From: Datisca glomerata
Lineage: Eukaryota > Streptophyta > Magnoliopsida > Cucurbitales > Datiscaceae
NCBI GenBank assembly: GCA_003255025.1
Contig: QANY01005361.1
Location: 196,715 to 260,714 of the forward strand
Length of the DNA: 64,000 bases
Direction of reading: 5' to 3'
Made by a program: the position numbers and the translations under genes. The notes beneath the pieces are model-generated. The model worked only from the letters and a program-made list of their open reading frames with translations. It was not told the DNA's origin and ran no database searches. Positions 36,001 through 46,714 of this stretch are shown one piece after another. Position 1 is the first letter of the stretch; each line of letters starts with the position of its first letter.

Positions 36001-37262
36001 GAAAGCAAAATAGTGGGAAGTTTTGTGAGAGTTAAGACGGACCCCAAAGATTATCTGCAGAAAAATTCTCACCAACTACTGCAAGTTGCAGGTAATTGTA
36101 TCGGATTGGTTTTATTGTTCGATAATACTTACTGATATATTTATTCGACCGTAATGCATGTAGAATATGTAACTTCGTCTTGTGTTCTTTTTGTCTAATT
36201 TTGTTTTTTCGGTTATTCCGGTTGCAATTTTCCCTTCAATTCTGTTAGGTGTAAAGAAATCTGCAACTGGAGTGCTCCTCCAAGTTACTAATATGCATAA
36301 TGAGATTCACATTTCTATGCTATCTGATCTTGATTTCACCCAGGTAACTAAATCTTTTAAATACTTGTGATTTTTCTTTCTTATAAGTTATAATAGGTAA
36401 AGTGTTCTGAAAAAATGAATTGAAAAGAATGAGTGTGAGAGATGCACAGACCAGCTTGTCCTTCAGCACTACTATGCATGCATATTGATCAACTTGTCCT
36501 TCTATTTGCAGGAAGAGTGTGAGGATTTGCAACGGAAAGTGAATGATGGCCTGCTAAGAAGACCCACTGTTGTAAGCTTCTCGCAAAAAGCAAAACCATT
36601 TTTTTTTCAATTTTTCTTTTGATAGAGATATTTATTTTCATTGATTTTTCTTCTTATACTATAGAATTTAGGTTGATCAAAGAAGACAAACTGGCAAATT
36701 TTTTATGTAAGATTATATTGGTTAACAGGGGGAGCTTGAAAAGAAGGCTATAAACCTGCACGAGGATATAACGAAGCACGTAAGTAGTAAAAACCCAATT
36801 TCATGACAATCCTGCTCTTACTTTGCATGAGATTGAATTCTTAACTTCTTCATTAGAAGGGAGCTTTTGAATTCTTAAACTTTTTTTTTCAGTGGATTGA
36901 GAGGGAGCTGATTACATTACAAAATTACATCGACAAGGCAAATGAAAAGGGACGTAGAAAAGAATATCCTTTTTCACTGAGAAGCTCCATAATGCATTAT
37001 GTAGATAGACTAAAATATAAATTTATTTTTATAATGATGCATATTTGTTAATTTTTTTGAGCAAACAGAACTGCTTGACAAACCTTAACAAGCATCTGCT
37101 GAAACATTATTCGAGTATATAGAGCAAAGAGAACGTCTTAAGAAACCTTCCGAACAGGAACGGCTGATCAAGCAGATGCCGAAAGTGATTGTAGACATTG
37201 TCGAACTCGTCGCTGTGGACTCTGAGCTTTTTGATATTAGTGACAACACAGTGAATGATTGA
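32834..37262 (+). CDS. PHD-SWIB-Plus3 chromatin protein (At5g08430-like)
   Basis: Nuclear protein of a plant family pairing a histone-reading zinc finger with SWIB/MDM2 and Plus3 (Rtf1-type) domains, thought to act in transcription or chromatin. Exons: 32834-32937, 33742-33821, 34294-34481, 35236-36091, 36249-36343, 36512-36571, 36729-36779, 36893-36963, 37106-37262; the phases join to give 553 residues. Residues 19-124 form the PHD-like Cys/His region ([14 protein letters not shown], then [12 protein letters not shown]). SWIB spans about 213-295 ([13 protein letters not shown]), Plus3 about 346-480 ([19 protein letters not shown]), and a C-terminal helix with KPSEQERL follows. The N-terminus is basic (MKRRRKRK), a likely nuclear signal. 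The last intron is AT-AC. Intron 1 holds a CT run, a SINE and a TRIM-type LTR. I see no GYF domain, which some relatives carry. Start chosen as the first ATG before the PHD; a longer N-terminus cannot be excluded. Confidence 0.9.
32963..32999 (+). repeat. (TC)n microsatellite in intron 1 of the SWIB gene
   Basis: About 18 TC repeats start 25 bases after the 5' splice site of the first coding exon. As transcribed it is a polypyrimidine run. Confidence 0.9.
33297..33450 (+). mobile_element. tRNA-derived SINE in intron 1 of the SWIB gene
   Basis: The segment has an RNA polymerase III A-box-like TGGTCTAGTGGGGTTAAGG at about 33318 and, about 40 bases later, a B-box-like GCGTTTGATTTTCCC near 33378. 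Plant tRNA-related SINEs carry exactly this pair. The 3' end is not sharply defined; it runs into the TRIM-like LTR that follows. No coding capacity. Confidence 0.6.
33464..33594 (-). mobile_element. TRIM-type solo LTR with an internal triplication
   Basis: On the minus strand it opens TGTTGGAATATTGTCCCACAT and closes near 33464, resembling the LTRs of the TRIM element at 54400-54719 (shared 'actctagtactc'-like block and opening). A unit of about 31 bases, 'aaaatggacaagtctaggcg' plus 'atgttggaat', is repeated three times in tandem at about 33496-33590. It lies in the first intron of the SWIB gene, antisense to it. Confidence 0.55.
36436..36472 (+). repeat. 37-bp copy of the neighbouring zinc-repeat gene inside a SWIB-gene intron
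   Basis: The 37 bases here are identical to 38952-38988, which is coding sequence (antisense) of the zinc-repeat protein gene. Both copies are followed by 'gcatgca' after 3 extra bases here. The segment lies in the intron between exons ending 36343 and starting 36512, about 40 bases before the acceptor. A second 'acttgtccttct' word follows at about 36492. Confidence 0.9.
36964..37105 (+). other. U12-type AT-AC intron of the SWIB gene
   Basis: The intron starts ATATCCTTTTT and ends with AC. A CCTTAAC branch-site word lies at 37083-37089, with its adenosines about 17 bases from the 3' end. These are the three hallmarks of minor-spliceosome AT-AC introns. No GT-AG choice joins the flanking exons in frame, while this one gives a continuous KGRRKELFEYIEQ reading across the junction. 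Length 142 bases. Confidence 0.85.
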
Positions 37263-38074
37263 TCCTTGTTTAATCTTGCAAACTCGCTTCCTCAGAAATG
37301 ATTTTAGAAAATGTTTGAATTTTTTTTGGTGGCACTTGCTTTGTTCTTTTTTGTCTATGTTTTGATATTTTGGACAGCCACTATACTTTGTGGTTGAAGT
37401 TCTGTTCCATTTGAAACAGAGTTGTGCATCGTTTTCTGAAGAGAAACGTTTCGTATCTTTGAAAACTATTATGGCTTGTAAAATCTTGTACACTGTACAA
37501 TCTTGGAGCATCATGAGATGAGGAATGCTTAAACACTGAACTTGTTTTGTTTGCTAAATCTTTAACTTCATAATTTATATACATATTATTACTGTCACAA
37601 AATTATTGTTGGGCAGTAAACCAAATTTTGATTGCTTAAAAAGTATTTTGATCATAAAAAAATTGTTTGAAACTGAAGACACATCTAGGAGAAAAAAATA
37701 AAAAAGGATGATATATGTAAGACAATTTTTCAAGTAAAATAGGTCAAAATTTTAATCCACCTATTTTTTACCCAAAAAAATGAGTCTATACACTGGGAAA
37801 TCGGGCAATCAGGCAATAAATGATTGACAAGGATTTCTGAAAAGGAACAGTAACGATTTTTTTAATTTACACATTACCTCTTAAGTTGGTAATTAGCTCT
37901 TCATGCACGCAGACAATTATTAGCAAACCATTTATCGGAATGTGAAGTAACCCCAAAAATTGACAACCTATATACAATTCATTGAACACCAACTAAGCAA
38001 TATACACAGACCCATCATAATGAAGTCCCTAATTCCAAACATAAAATCTACAAATAAAATCACCAACATACATT
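37263..38074. other. Convergent 3' regions of the SWIB and zinc-repeat genes
   Basis: Both genes end into this 812-base gap: the left part should be the 3' UTR of the SWIB gene and the right part the 3' UTR of the zinc-repeat gene. AT-rich, with 'aataaa'-like words on both strands (for example 'aaataaaat' near 38053). No separate gene seen. Confidence 0.45.
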
Positions 38075-39991
38075 TCATATTCCCTCGAATGCGTTCTTCA
38101 AATTTCCACCAAACAATGACATGAGACCACCTCCATGGACCCTCCCCTCTGGAACCACCAATTCGAAGCTTTTTGTGCCACCAGCCGCAGTGTCTATGTC
38201 AAAACCATTTCTCACATTGTGTGGCTTATCTACGCCTAAGAAACTCGAATAGGATGGTGACTTCATTGATAAAGGAACCAATACCTGTGGAGGTATAAAC
38301 TGTCGTCGTTTTGCCAGTTTCTCTGCTGAATCAATTGACTCAGAGATGGCACTGACTCCTGATGAATAATAATAGTTGTCCAAGTTGCTTCCAGCTGTGG
38401 AAGAAGCACCAGTAACAAGCCCATGGAAAAGTCCTGGTCCGATCATACCTCCCTTGTTCGTCTCTCGCTCCTTTATAACGCTACTATGTGCAGCACATAG
38501 ACCACTCTTGCCCCTTGCAAACTTCTCACATTTGCTGTCCCCCCAAGAGCATCGCTTTCCCCCACCATGGGCCTTGCAGAAATCGGTGCTTCCTTGGGCA
38601 CTCTTCCCACAGTTCTCAAATTTGCACCGTTTCCCACCACCATGCTTAACACAACAATCAGTGCGACCTCGGGCACTCTTTGTGCAGCCTGGCACAGCAC
38701 ATCTCTTTCCACCACCATGGGCAACACAAAAATTTGTGCCCCCATGTACACTTTTTGGACATATCCCACCACCGTCGAAGAGACATCGTTTTCCACCACC
38801 ATGCCCCTTGCAAAGAGGGGTACTCCCTTCAGCACCTTTGGTGCAACCTGCAAATATGCACCGCTTCCCACCACCGTGTGCTTTGCAGAACATAGTACTC
38901 CCTTGTGCACCCTTTGTGCATCCCTGGTACTGGCAACGGCGTCCACCCCCATGAGAGATGCACAGACCAGCTTGTCCTTCAGCACTACGCATGCAACCTT
39001 CCACCTTACACCTCTTTCCCCCACCATGTTTAATGCAAAATCCTGATTTGCCTCGTGCAGCCTTGGTACATCCACCTGAGTAACCACATCGTCTACCACC
39101 ACCATGCGCTATGCAATTATCTGTCTTTCCCTCGGCACTTTTGGTGCAGCCCAAATACTGGCACCTCTTCCCTCCACCATGAGCCTTACAGAAGGCAGTA
39201 CGGCTCTCAGCACCTTTGTTGCATCCTGGTTTTTGGCATCTGTGACCGCCTCCATGTCCAATACAAAGACCCGACGCCCCTCGTGCACCCTTTGTACAGT
39301 CCAGAAACTTGCACTTCTTAGGATTGCTCGTCCGATAGTCAGAATATGTCCCAGTAGTTCCATGCTCAGTGACTGTGCTAAAAGAGTACTCCAAAGATGA
39401 TTCTTGGCTCAGCTGGGTTTTGCTACCTTGTTCGAAATCATCCCGTGGTTGCAGTGAAACCTCAATTAAATCCATTCTTGGGGCCAGAAGAAGTGATGGC
39501 ATATATCCACCTGACTTTTTCGCTGAGGTAGAACCCTCATCAACAAGAGGAATTGAGAGTTGATTCCTTTCTGCAGACACTTGGTCTGCAAGATACGGTG
39601 CCTGGACGTCAGTTTCTGTTGAAAGTGAATGCTCAAGCACACTTGACGCCTCATTAGTCCCACTAGAAGAAAGGCCAAGGCGTAGAATCGAGTCACCATT
39701 AGAAGAAATCCCTTTATCCATTTGCGTGGGTAATCCTTTGTCAAACCCAACATTGTAATAATCATCAAAACAAGCACTAGAAGTTGGACCCAGTCCAAGT
39801 AACAACCTGCAACCATCATCAGGAGTATGGTGAATGTTAACTCCTAAATTATTTGGAGCTTGTCCATATCTCACTGAGTGGCTTCCTCCAAATCCAGTAC
39901 AGGTCAATCGTAAAGTAGTATCATCAAAATTACCATCTTTCCTGAGATCAACATTACCACAAATCTGCGCACTCTCCTTGTTCAAATCCAT
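38075..39991 (-). CDS. Cys/His-repeat protein of the 'WRKY19-like zinc finger' family
   Basis: Single-exon gene for 638 residues. Residues about 227-502 hold eleven tandem units of about 25 residues, each C-x4-C (x5-7 in three units) then about 10 residues, C-x2-H and GGG(K/R)RC, for example CQYQGCTKGAQGSTMFCKAH. This is the zinc-binding repeat annotated in plants as WRKY19-like; the closest type is Arabidopsis At1g64140, also called loricrin-like. There is no WRKYGQK domain, so it is not itself a WRKY factor. The N-terminal 226 residues are low in order and carry two LxLxL motifs (LLLGL 63-67, LRLGL 103-107) of the EAR repression type. The conserved tail ends SLFGGNLKNAFEGI. The start MDLN fits the family. 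Function is unproven; a nuclear regulatory role is inference. The repeats make several spurious open frames on both strands. Confidence 0.9.
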   Translation of the reverse strand: MDLNKESAQICGNVDLRKDGNFDDTTLRLTCTGFGGSHSVRYGQAPNNLGVNIHHTPDDGCRLLLGLGPTSSACFDDYYNVGFDKGLPTQMDKGISSNGDSILRLGLSSSGTNEASSVLEHSLSTETDVQAPYLADQVSAERNQLSIPLVDEGSTSAKKSGGYMPSLLLAPRMDLIEVSLQPRDDFEQGSKTQLSQESSLEYSFSTVTEHGTTGTYSDYRTSNPKKCKFLDCTKGARGASGLCIGHGGGHRCQKPGCNKGAESRTAFCKAHGGGKRCQYLGCTKSAEGKTDNCIAHGGGRRCGYSGGCTKAARGKSGFCIKHGGGKRCKVEGCMRSAEGQAGLCISHGGGRRCQYQGCTKGAQGSTMFCKAHGGGKRCIFAGCTKGAEGSTPLCKGHGGGKRCLFDGGGICPKSVHGGTNFCVAHGGGKRCAVPGCTKSARGRTDCCVKHGGGKRCKFENCGKSAQGSTDFCKAHGGGKRCSWGDSKCEKFARGKSGLCAAHSSVIKERETNKGGMIGPGLFHGLVTGASSTAGSNLDNYYYSSGVSAISESIDSAEKLAKRRQFIPPQVLVPLSMKSPSYSSFLGVDKPHNVRNGFDIDTAAGGTKSFELVVPEGRVHGGGLMSLFGGNLKNAFEGI

Positions 39992-41720
39992 TCTGTTAAT
40001 GTTCAGCTGTATACTTCAACAAGTAGAACTAGCAAAACCCTCCTACCACAAACCACTAGCAGGTGCATCAATCAAAACTAATTGAACGAGTATTAGAAAT
40101 TCCAGCAAATTCCCTCCACCACTTACAAAACCAGATGTGTCTGATCTGTCCATCCTTTATATGCCAGGTCCTAATCTTTCAACAGTTAAGACACCAAATT
40201 TTTCTATGGAACAATTCCTGAAATATCTCACGACGTTTCTGGGATAGAACCCTTTGATAAGAATGATTAATGATGACGCGGAGAGCTCTTTGGAGCTTTT
40301 TGTGCTCCTTGTTGGAAACTCATCTAGATTCATTAACCCTGAAAGCACAACATATCGCCACGAGTTAAGTGAAAAGGTCATAGATAGATGATGGAAATTT
40401 TATCAAAAACAGTAATCAGAAGAAACTCTAGCTGTTATTACTTAGACATGATCCGCGACCAACAACAAGTTTTCCGAAACCAAATAGAATTGTGACTTTA
40501 CAAAAATGCTTGCTGAAAATCAACGAAAGAAGGACGGTCCATTTTCCTACGTAGTTCATTGGTCAAACCAACGAGATTCTCTTCTCAAAGTCATAGAGAG
40601 ATCTTTTTCTAGTTAGACTTCTATCAATGCAATGAAAGAACCATCCCTTCCTCTTTGTTTGTCCTGTCAGATAGAAAGAAAATGAGACCCCAAAGAGCCC
40701 TTCTTTACCACTTTAGCGGGTGGGGTTTTGAACAAGAGAAATGGAGATTCCAAGACACACACTGTTAAAGTAGAATAACCGCAGGAGAGAGTTCAAAGAA
40801 TATATTGCTAAATATGTACAAAATATCAACAATCACAGCATAGAACAAAGCACCAAAATGGACATATATAGAAAAAGAAATACAAGGCTGGAAAAAGCGA
40901 GGAGAGAAGGGGAGGGATCGTAACAAAATTCTAGCTAAAACCAGACTTAATAGGTTGTTTTCATAGTGCAGCTAAGAGACCATATGGTTGAGTTTCAAAA
41001 GACTACAAAGGTCTAATACTAACAAGCAATTACAACATTTTTCACAGTTAACGCCGCCTCAATTGAACTCAAATTGGAAAAAAAATTATTATTTTAGTCA
41101 GAGATAAAGCTTTGAATCTTAGTTTGCACAGAAGTAACACATCAAAGCATGCCATCCAAGCCTAGCAAAGCTACTTTTTGAAGATCTAGAGACAAAATCA
41201 CAACTTCCAATCTAGATATAATTTTTTTAAGGAACCAGATAATATATACCAAGAACTCATTCAAGAATTCGTAAACACTAATTATTAAAAAAATCCGAAC
41301 AAAAATAAACTGAGAATAATTATAAAGAGACACAAAGCGTTTAAATCAAATCAATTCATAACCATACCTTTCCAAAATAAACGTCATAATTAAATCGCAG
41401 TTGCAACCTAAAATAAAAGAAAATAATCCAACTGATAAAGAAATAGTTAGGATTTCGGAAAGCAGAGCACCACAGTTCAATAACCAAGAAGAAGAAGTAG
41501 CAGATATACCGTGGTGAAAAGTTTCAGGTGAGAGAGATCTTAGATTCCATTAATCTTATCTCTAATCTAACCCTCCCCCAGATTCCTTTTCGGACTGAGA
41601 CCAAGAGACGAAATGAACGGTGATGAAAACAAAGAAATTAAGCCAATTCTAAGCAAACACAGAAGAGAGAGAGAGAGAGAGAGACCCAACAATTGCTGTA
41701 ATGATTCAATATTAAAAGCA
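39992..41720 (-). promoter_or_regulatory. Leader and promoter region of the zinc-repeat gene
   Basis: No coding frame is supported. Donor-like sites on the minus strand at about 41365 (GGAAAG|GTATGG) and 41509 (CCACGG|TATA context), and an acceptor-like 'gtgctttcag' near 40335, suggest spliced 5'-UTR exons. A short (AG)n run lies at 41665-41685, a (CT)n tract in the sense direction, as often seen near plant transcription starts. The start site is therefore probably near 41.6-41.7 kb. Confidence 0.4.
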
Positions 41721-42629
41721 AAATAGAATAAGGGCGGCTCTTGGGAAGTTCATTTTTCCATTATTCCCATTTCCCACTATATATTTTCACTGGAATACCC
41801 GAAATAACCTTGCGAAATAGTGGGGTAAGCCATTGAATCAGTGACCAGACTCTCAGACGCAGGGGGCCCGATTTGGACAATGCACCAAAAAAGAGATAGA
41901 AAAGGAAAAGTCACTTTTACCCTCACAGAATTGCGACTTAGCTTACTAGCGTCAAGGATGTTATAGGCATCTGAACTAGTAGGAATTGTCTTATGCGGAG
42001 AACGCGCAATGAAAAGAGAGGCGGATGTCGATTTGTCGTTAACCGCCCAAATAACAGACAAAACTGTCAGAACAAAAAAAGCTAAATATATAGGGGAAAA
42101 AGCGAGAAAAAGTGTGGAAACGGTGATCGTGTGGCGGACTCACTATCGGCTTCCATACTGGTAGGAGACGGATCTGTTCCATTTAAATCATTCATTTTAA
42201 AAATAGAAAGATCAGATGAGACAATTGAAAACCATTTCTGGCTTGGATCACCAAACATGAGATAATCTAAATTCTCAGTGCAAGCGGGTCTAAGTTCACG
42301 AAGAATAATTAAACAAGGTTGAATCTCAGTATTTTTTTTATGAATTGTTATTACGTCTTTTAAAATAGAATAATTTATTTATATTTGTTATCAAGTGTTT
42401 TAAATTTTAAGTACTACTAGAATGAGATCTTAAAAATTGGAAAAAAAAAATTCTCACATGACATTAAAGAATACTAGAATTGTTTCTCCATATGTAAATG
42501 GTGAAGTATGAGTGTTACTTCATGAAAAAAAAAACTATGTGTTACCGTCCTTTGTTATGATGTTAATTTTTGTTTTTTTATTGCTATTTTTGACTTGTTT
42601 ATGTAGTTAGGCTACATCTGTTTGAGGCT
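41721..42629. other. Intergenic DNA, no gene seen
   Basis: A 94-codon minus-strand frame at 41777-42061 shows no domain and could be part of a divergent transcript or chance. The rest is AT-rich with homopolymer runs. Confidence 0.35.
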
Positions 42630-45600
42630 CTTTTTATTAAAAGATAAAAATATAATAGCCGAAGATACATATACAATCTATAATAGACATATTCTAGAAA
42701 AATTAGAAGAAAAAACTTGGAAGAAAACCCTCCAAGAACAAAAGCAAAAGCACAACTAAAAACAAGAGAAATAACTCAAACAAGATAAACAAGCACAAAC
42801 TGTCAAACCCTAAGCAACCCCTAATTTTCCTCCAACATGGAATCTCCTTAAGAAGGAGGGGAGACCCCAAAAGAGATGGTTCTTTCTCTCACCATTCTAA
42901 TAATAACCATGAGCAAAGTCTTTGAATCTCTATAATTTCCTCTAAACACTCTAAAGTTTCTTTCAATCCAAATTATGTAAATAAAGACATTAAAGAGAGT
43001 TTTTTTTTATCAAAGTTATATTATAAATTTTAAGAGGAATGTGAGAATATGACTCGAACCCACGACCTCTACGGTATGAGTGTGAGGGCATATAAATCCC
43101 TACGGCAAGCAGACTTCAACATCCAATCTTGGAGGAGGTTCCAGGATAGACCATTGAAATAAAGGTCGCCCTTCAACAACTCATCAAGCAACCTCCTAGT
43201 GGCATTGCAAGAACAAAAAAGATGATCCACGGTTTCTTCCCCTTTGGTGCAAAACACACAACCTCTATCGATACTAGGGCTCCTTTTAGCTATATTGTCC
43301 TTAGTTGAAAGCCTATCATGGAAGGCCTTAGACATAAAGATACACTTTGGTATATTAGTCTTGTCTGATGCACAATGGACTTTTCATGATTGAGAAATGT
43401 GTAGACACATTGTACAGTGAATTTTCCTGTGAGAAAAGCTTTCCACACCCACATATCCTCCTATTGAGATGTAGAGGAAGGAATGTCAAGAGAGATGTGG
43501 ATCCCATTTTGTTCAAGCCTAATAACCAACTGATATCTAGGCCAAGTCTATGAACCATTAAGGATAAGAGTGCTAATGGGAGTGTGTATTGGTCCAACCA
43601 ATAATTTGCTTAATATTAACCCTCCCACTTTGACAGACATGGACATCATGGTGGTAGTGGTAAGCCGAAAGAAAGACATTCACACCTAACCTTACTCTCA
43701 AACAACATCCTCTCTCCACAAATCCCTCATTTGTAGGAGCTTCATCCAACTATGAGTTAGATCTCTAGATTTCTTGACTGTGAACATTAAACGATTCTTA
43801 AGGGAGTAGTAGCACCAATCCACCCATAAGGAATCATCATCATACTTCTCCACCAAGGTCTAAAAGTGCTTAACAACAGAAGCCTTGCTCCACAACACAA
43901 GTTTTTTTAGCCTCAAACCCCTCTTTCTTTAGGGGGAGCAAACTAGACACCTTGGCCCCATGGTGTGACTTCTAATTTTTCTGTCCATAAAAAGTTTCTT
44001 AGGATTGCGTCCACTGACTTCATAGTTGTTTGAGAAGGACAAAATCCCTGACTAGTAGCTTCAGATTGCAAAGAGGACAAAAGTGATCATTTGAAGCCTT
44101 CTTATAGAGGGCACAAATATGTTTTTTGATTGCTTTGTTATCCCAACTATGTTATCCACAATGATTGTCAATATCTTTCAGAGGGCTTGCAGGACATCAA
44201 TAGAATCCCTATGTGTTTTAGAGGTTGGATCCATTGTTCAAAAGAAGTAAGATCTATTAATTGATCCCAAGAGGAATCCCTGAAAATAATAAGTGACTAT
44301 CAATGGATTAGACTACAAACTTGATAATTATGGAAACACATCCAACCCTAATTTTACAATGGAGATATAATGTGCATCCTTTCTTGTGAACACAAAAAAA
44401 TCTTCAGTAATGCAAATGTTGACGATTTGATTTTGCTTGCATCTTCAATGACATCAGGAACTTAGCACCTTTGCAACGTATTGTAGGATACCAATCAGGG
44501 TCTCCGTGACCAACACAAACATGTAAAGGGAAATTAAATCTCTTTTTCTTATCCCTCTCTTACCCTTGAAGCAGCATGTCAAATTGTCATTTAACTTGAT
44601 GGGGAAAGAAGGGGAAGAGATACACTCCATTATCCACTTGTTGAATTGTGGAGGTAGTAAGTCAATAACTTGGAGCACTTTTTTAATGAAGATCCAATTG
44701 ACACTATAGGTCTTCAGCATATGAACAATCATTGCACACCTAGAGATCGAGATTCCTTGTGGTAACCTCTGATAAGCTCATAAGTGAGAAAAATGTTGTT
44801 TGAGATCCTTCTCCTTGGGACAAAGATTGTTTTATTTACATTTACTAAGGAATGTTGGACCAACCTTAGTCTGTTAGCAAGCATGGTAGTGATACATTTA
44901 TAAATCAAATTGCAACAAGAAATATACCTAAATTCTATAATTTTAAAGGGTTTCGGGATGCGAGGAATAAGAGAAACATTATGTTGACTCAGTAGCACAC
45001 CATTGGTGAAGAACTCCATGACTTCCTTACACATATCTTTACCTACAATATGTCAAGTTTCTTGAAAAAACAAGAATAAAACCCATATAAACTAGGGGTT
45101 TTGTTATCATTAAAAGTATATATGATGTTTTATTCCTTCCTCAATGAACTCAAAGCAAAGGAGAGACTTTTGGGTCTCTGAAATCTTCTTTGGAAGAACC
45201 TCACTAATCATCCTTCAACCCAAACCATGATGAGGAGCTTTTATTCCCAAAAGGTTATGGTAGAATCCCCAAACATGATCCCCAATCTCTCATGCATTGA
45301 AAGGATGTTTCCTTCATGAACTTGAAGTTGCAAGACCATAGATCTAGACAAATTCTTTTTCATCGCCATAAAGAAGTAGGTTATGTTTTGCTCCCCTAGA
45401 TTAAGCCATTCCATTCTAGATTTTTGCTTATAAAACCTCTCCTTAGCAAGCTTACCTCTGAGTAGCCAAATTAGTAGGATCTCTGTCAAGATCAATCATG
45501 GTTTGAGCTACAAGTTTGATACTTCTTTAACCCTTATAGAGATATGGCTGTAAATAGCTTTGTTGAACCTCTTCAAAGCCTTTTCTGTTACAACCAGTTT

Positions 45601-46460
45601 CTTAACAAAAGCATATATTACAGCACCCATGGTAGCTTGAGTTCCAAGCTTGCTCTACTATTTCCATTATGCCATTCATCTCTGCCTACAATTTAAAAAA
45701 CTTGAATATTGGGTTAGGCTTGGGAGGTGAGGAGCAATACTAATTGGACTATGGTTAGAGCTCCATAGAGGGAAAGAACGTTGATGAATGTAAGTATTGA
45801 AAACTACATTGGTCATTCACCAGGACCATATCAAGTTTGGTCATAATACTCCTTTCACCCTCTTGATGATTCCACCAATTTAGATGCATTCAACTTAAGG
45901 GTCAAGTCTTAGACTTCCAAATGTTGAAGGCAAGTGTCCAATTCCAACATGTCATCGTCCTACACATGAGAACCTTCATATTTTGTATTAGGGTGCCTAA
46001 TACCATTGAAGTCTCCCAACTTACACCAAAGATAGTCACCAATAAAGGCTTTGATATAAACCAGAGGATTCCACAAACCCCTCCTTTGTCTACTATCATC
46101 TGAAGCATAAATGATAGTGCAATGAAAATGAATACCATATTGAGAAGAAAACTCTACATGCAAACATTGGTCTATGCACCACAAAACAGCTACATGCAAA
46201 CATTATGGTCATATGTTGTCGAATCCTACCACTTAGAGAGTGTGAGTAGTTTGACACAAAATACCAATTAGGGAATACATTCTTAAAGACCTTTGAGGCA
46301 TTACTTTAATTTATTTTAGTTTCCACTAGACCGCGTGAGCATAATTTATACTCTCTACAAAATCTCTTTACCTCTTCTTGCCTCATTGGCTTATTCAGAT
46401 CTCTCATATTCCATGTAGCGAACTTAAACATAGTTAAGACCGAGGTTTTTGTTCACCACC
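42630..46460 (-). pseudogene. LINE (L1-like non-LTR retrotransposon) remnant
   Basis: On the minus strand, from right to left: an endonuclease start at about 46430 (FATWNMRDLNKPMRQEEV) and LWCKLGDFNGIRHP near 46000; reverse-transcriptase pieces at 44729-45034 (LIPRIPKPFKIIEFRYISCC, YKCITTMLANRLR) and 44454-44732; and the C-terminal zf-RVT/RNase H-associated piece at 43069-43335 (CVFCTKGEETVDHLFCSC). The order is that of a complete ORF2, but stops and frameshifts occur every 60-100 codons. No ORF1 was recognised. The 3' limit near 42630 is approximate. Inactive. Confidence 0.85.
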
Positions 46461-46714
46461 ATACTCTTAACATCTGTCTTGAGTTTTCCAGCTAGTAACC
46501 TATTCATCTTCTTTTGCCCTAAGTTAGATTTCTCTTACCAGAAAGGGTATAGCTAGCTCCTCAATTAAGTAAACAACTATTTGGGGCTAGTTCACCTTGT
46601 TTTAGGAGTGCTCTCCTCTATATGACTTACTTCGCTCTTCAAAAGAAATTATTCCTCTTCTATATCCAGATTCGCTAGCAATAAGGCCAAAATTTCAAAG
46701 TTATTAGGAGTAGG

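Noticed and set aside
37107..37584. Minus-strand frames of 135 and 67 codons over the end of the SWIB gene
   Set aside because: They are antisense to the last exon and 3' UTR of a well-supported plus-strand gene and have no domain.
38376..39105. Open frames of 71-210 codons on both strands over the zinc-repeat gene
   Set aside because: They are other-frame readings of the repeated GGGKRC coding sequence; the 638-residue minus-strand frame has the family's Cys/His pattern and conserved ends.
38075..39991. Calling the zinc-repeat gene a true WRKY transcription factor
   Set aside because: No WRKYGQK heptad or WRKY-type zinc finger is present; only the repeat region shared with WRKY19-type proteins is there.
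43040..43075. tRNA-like 3' half ('gactcgaacccacgacc')
   Set aside because: The antisense B-box-like word has no matching cloverleaf or A box at the right distance; it is part of repeated sequence at the LINE 3' end.
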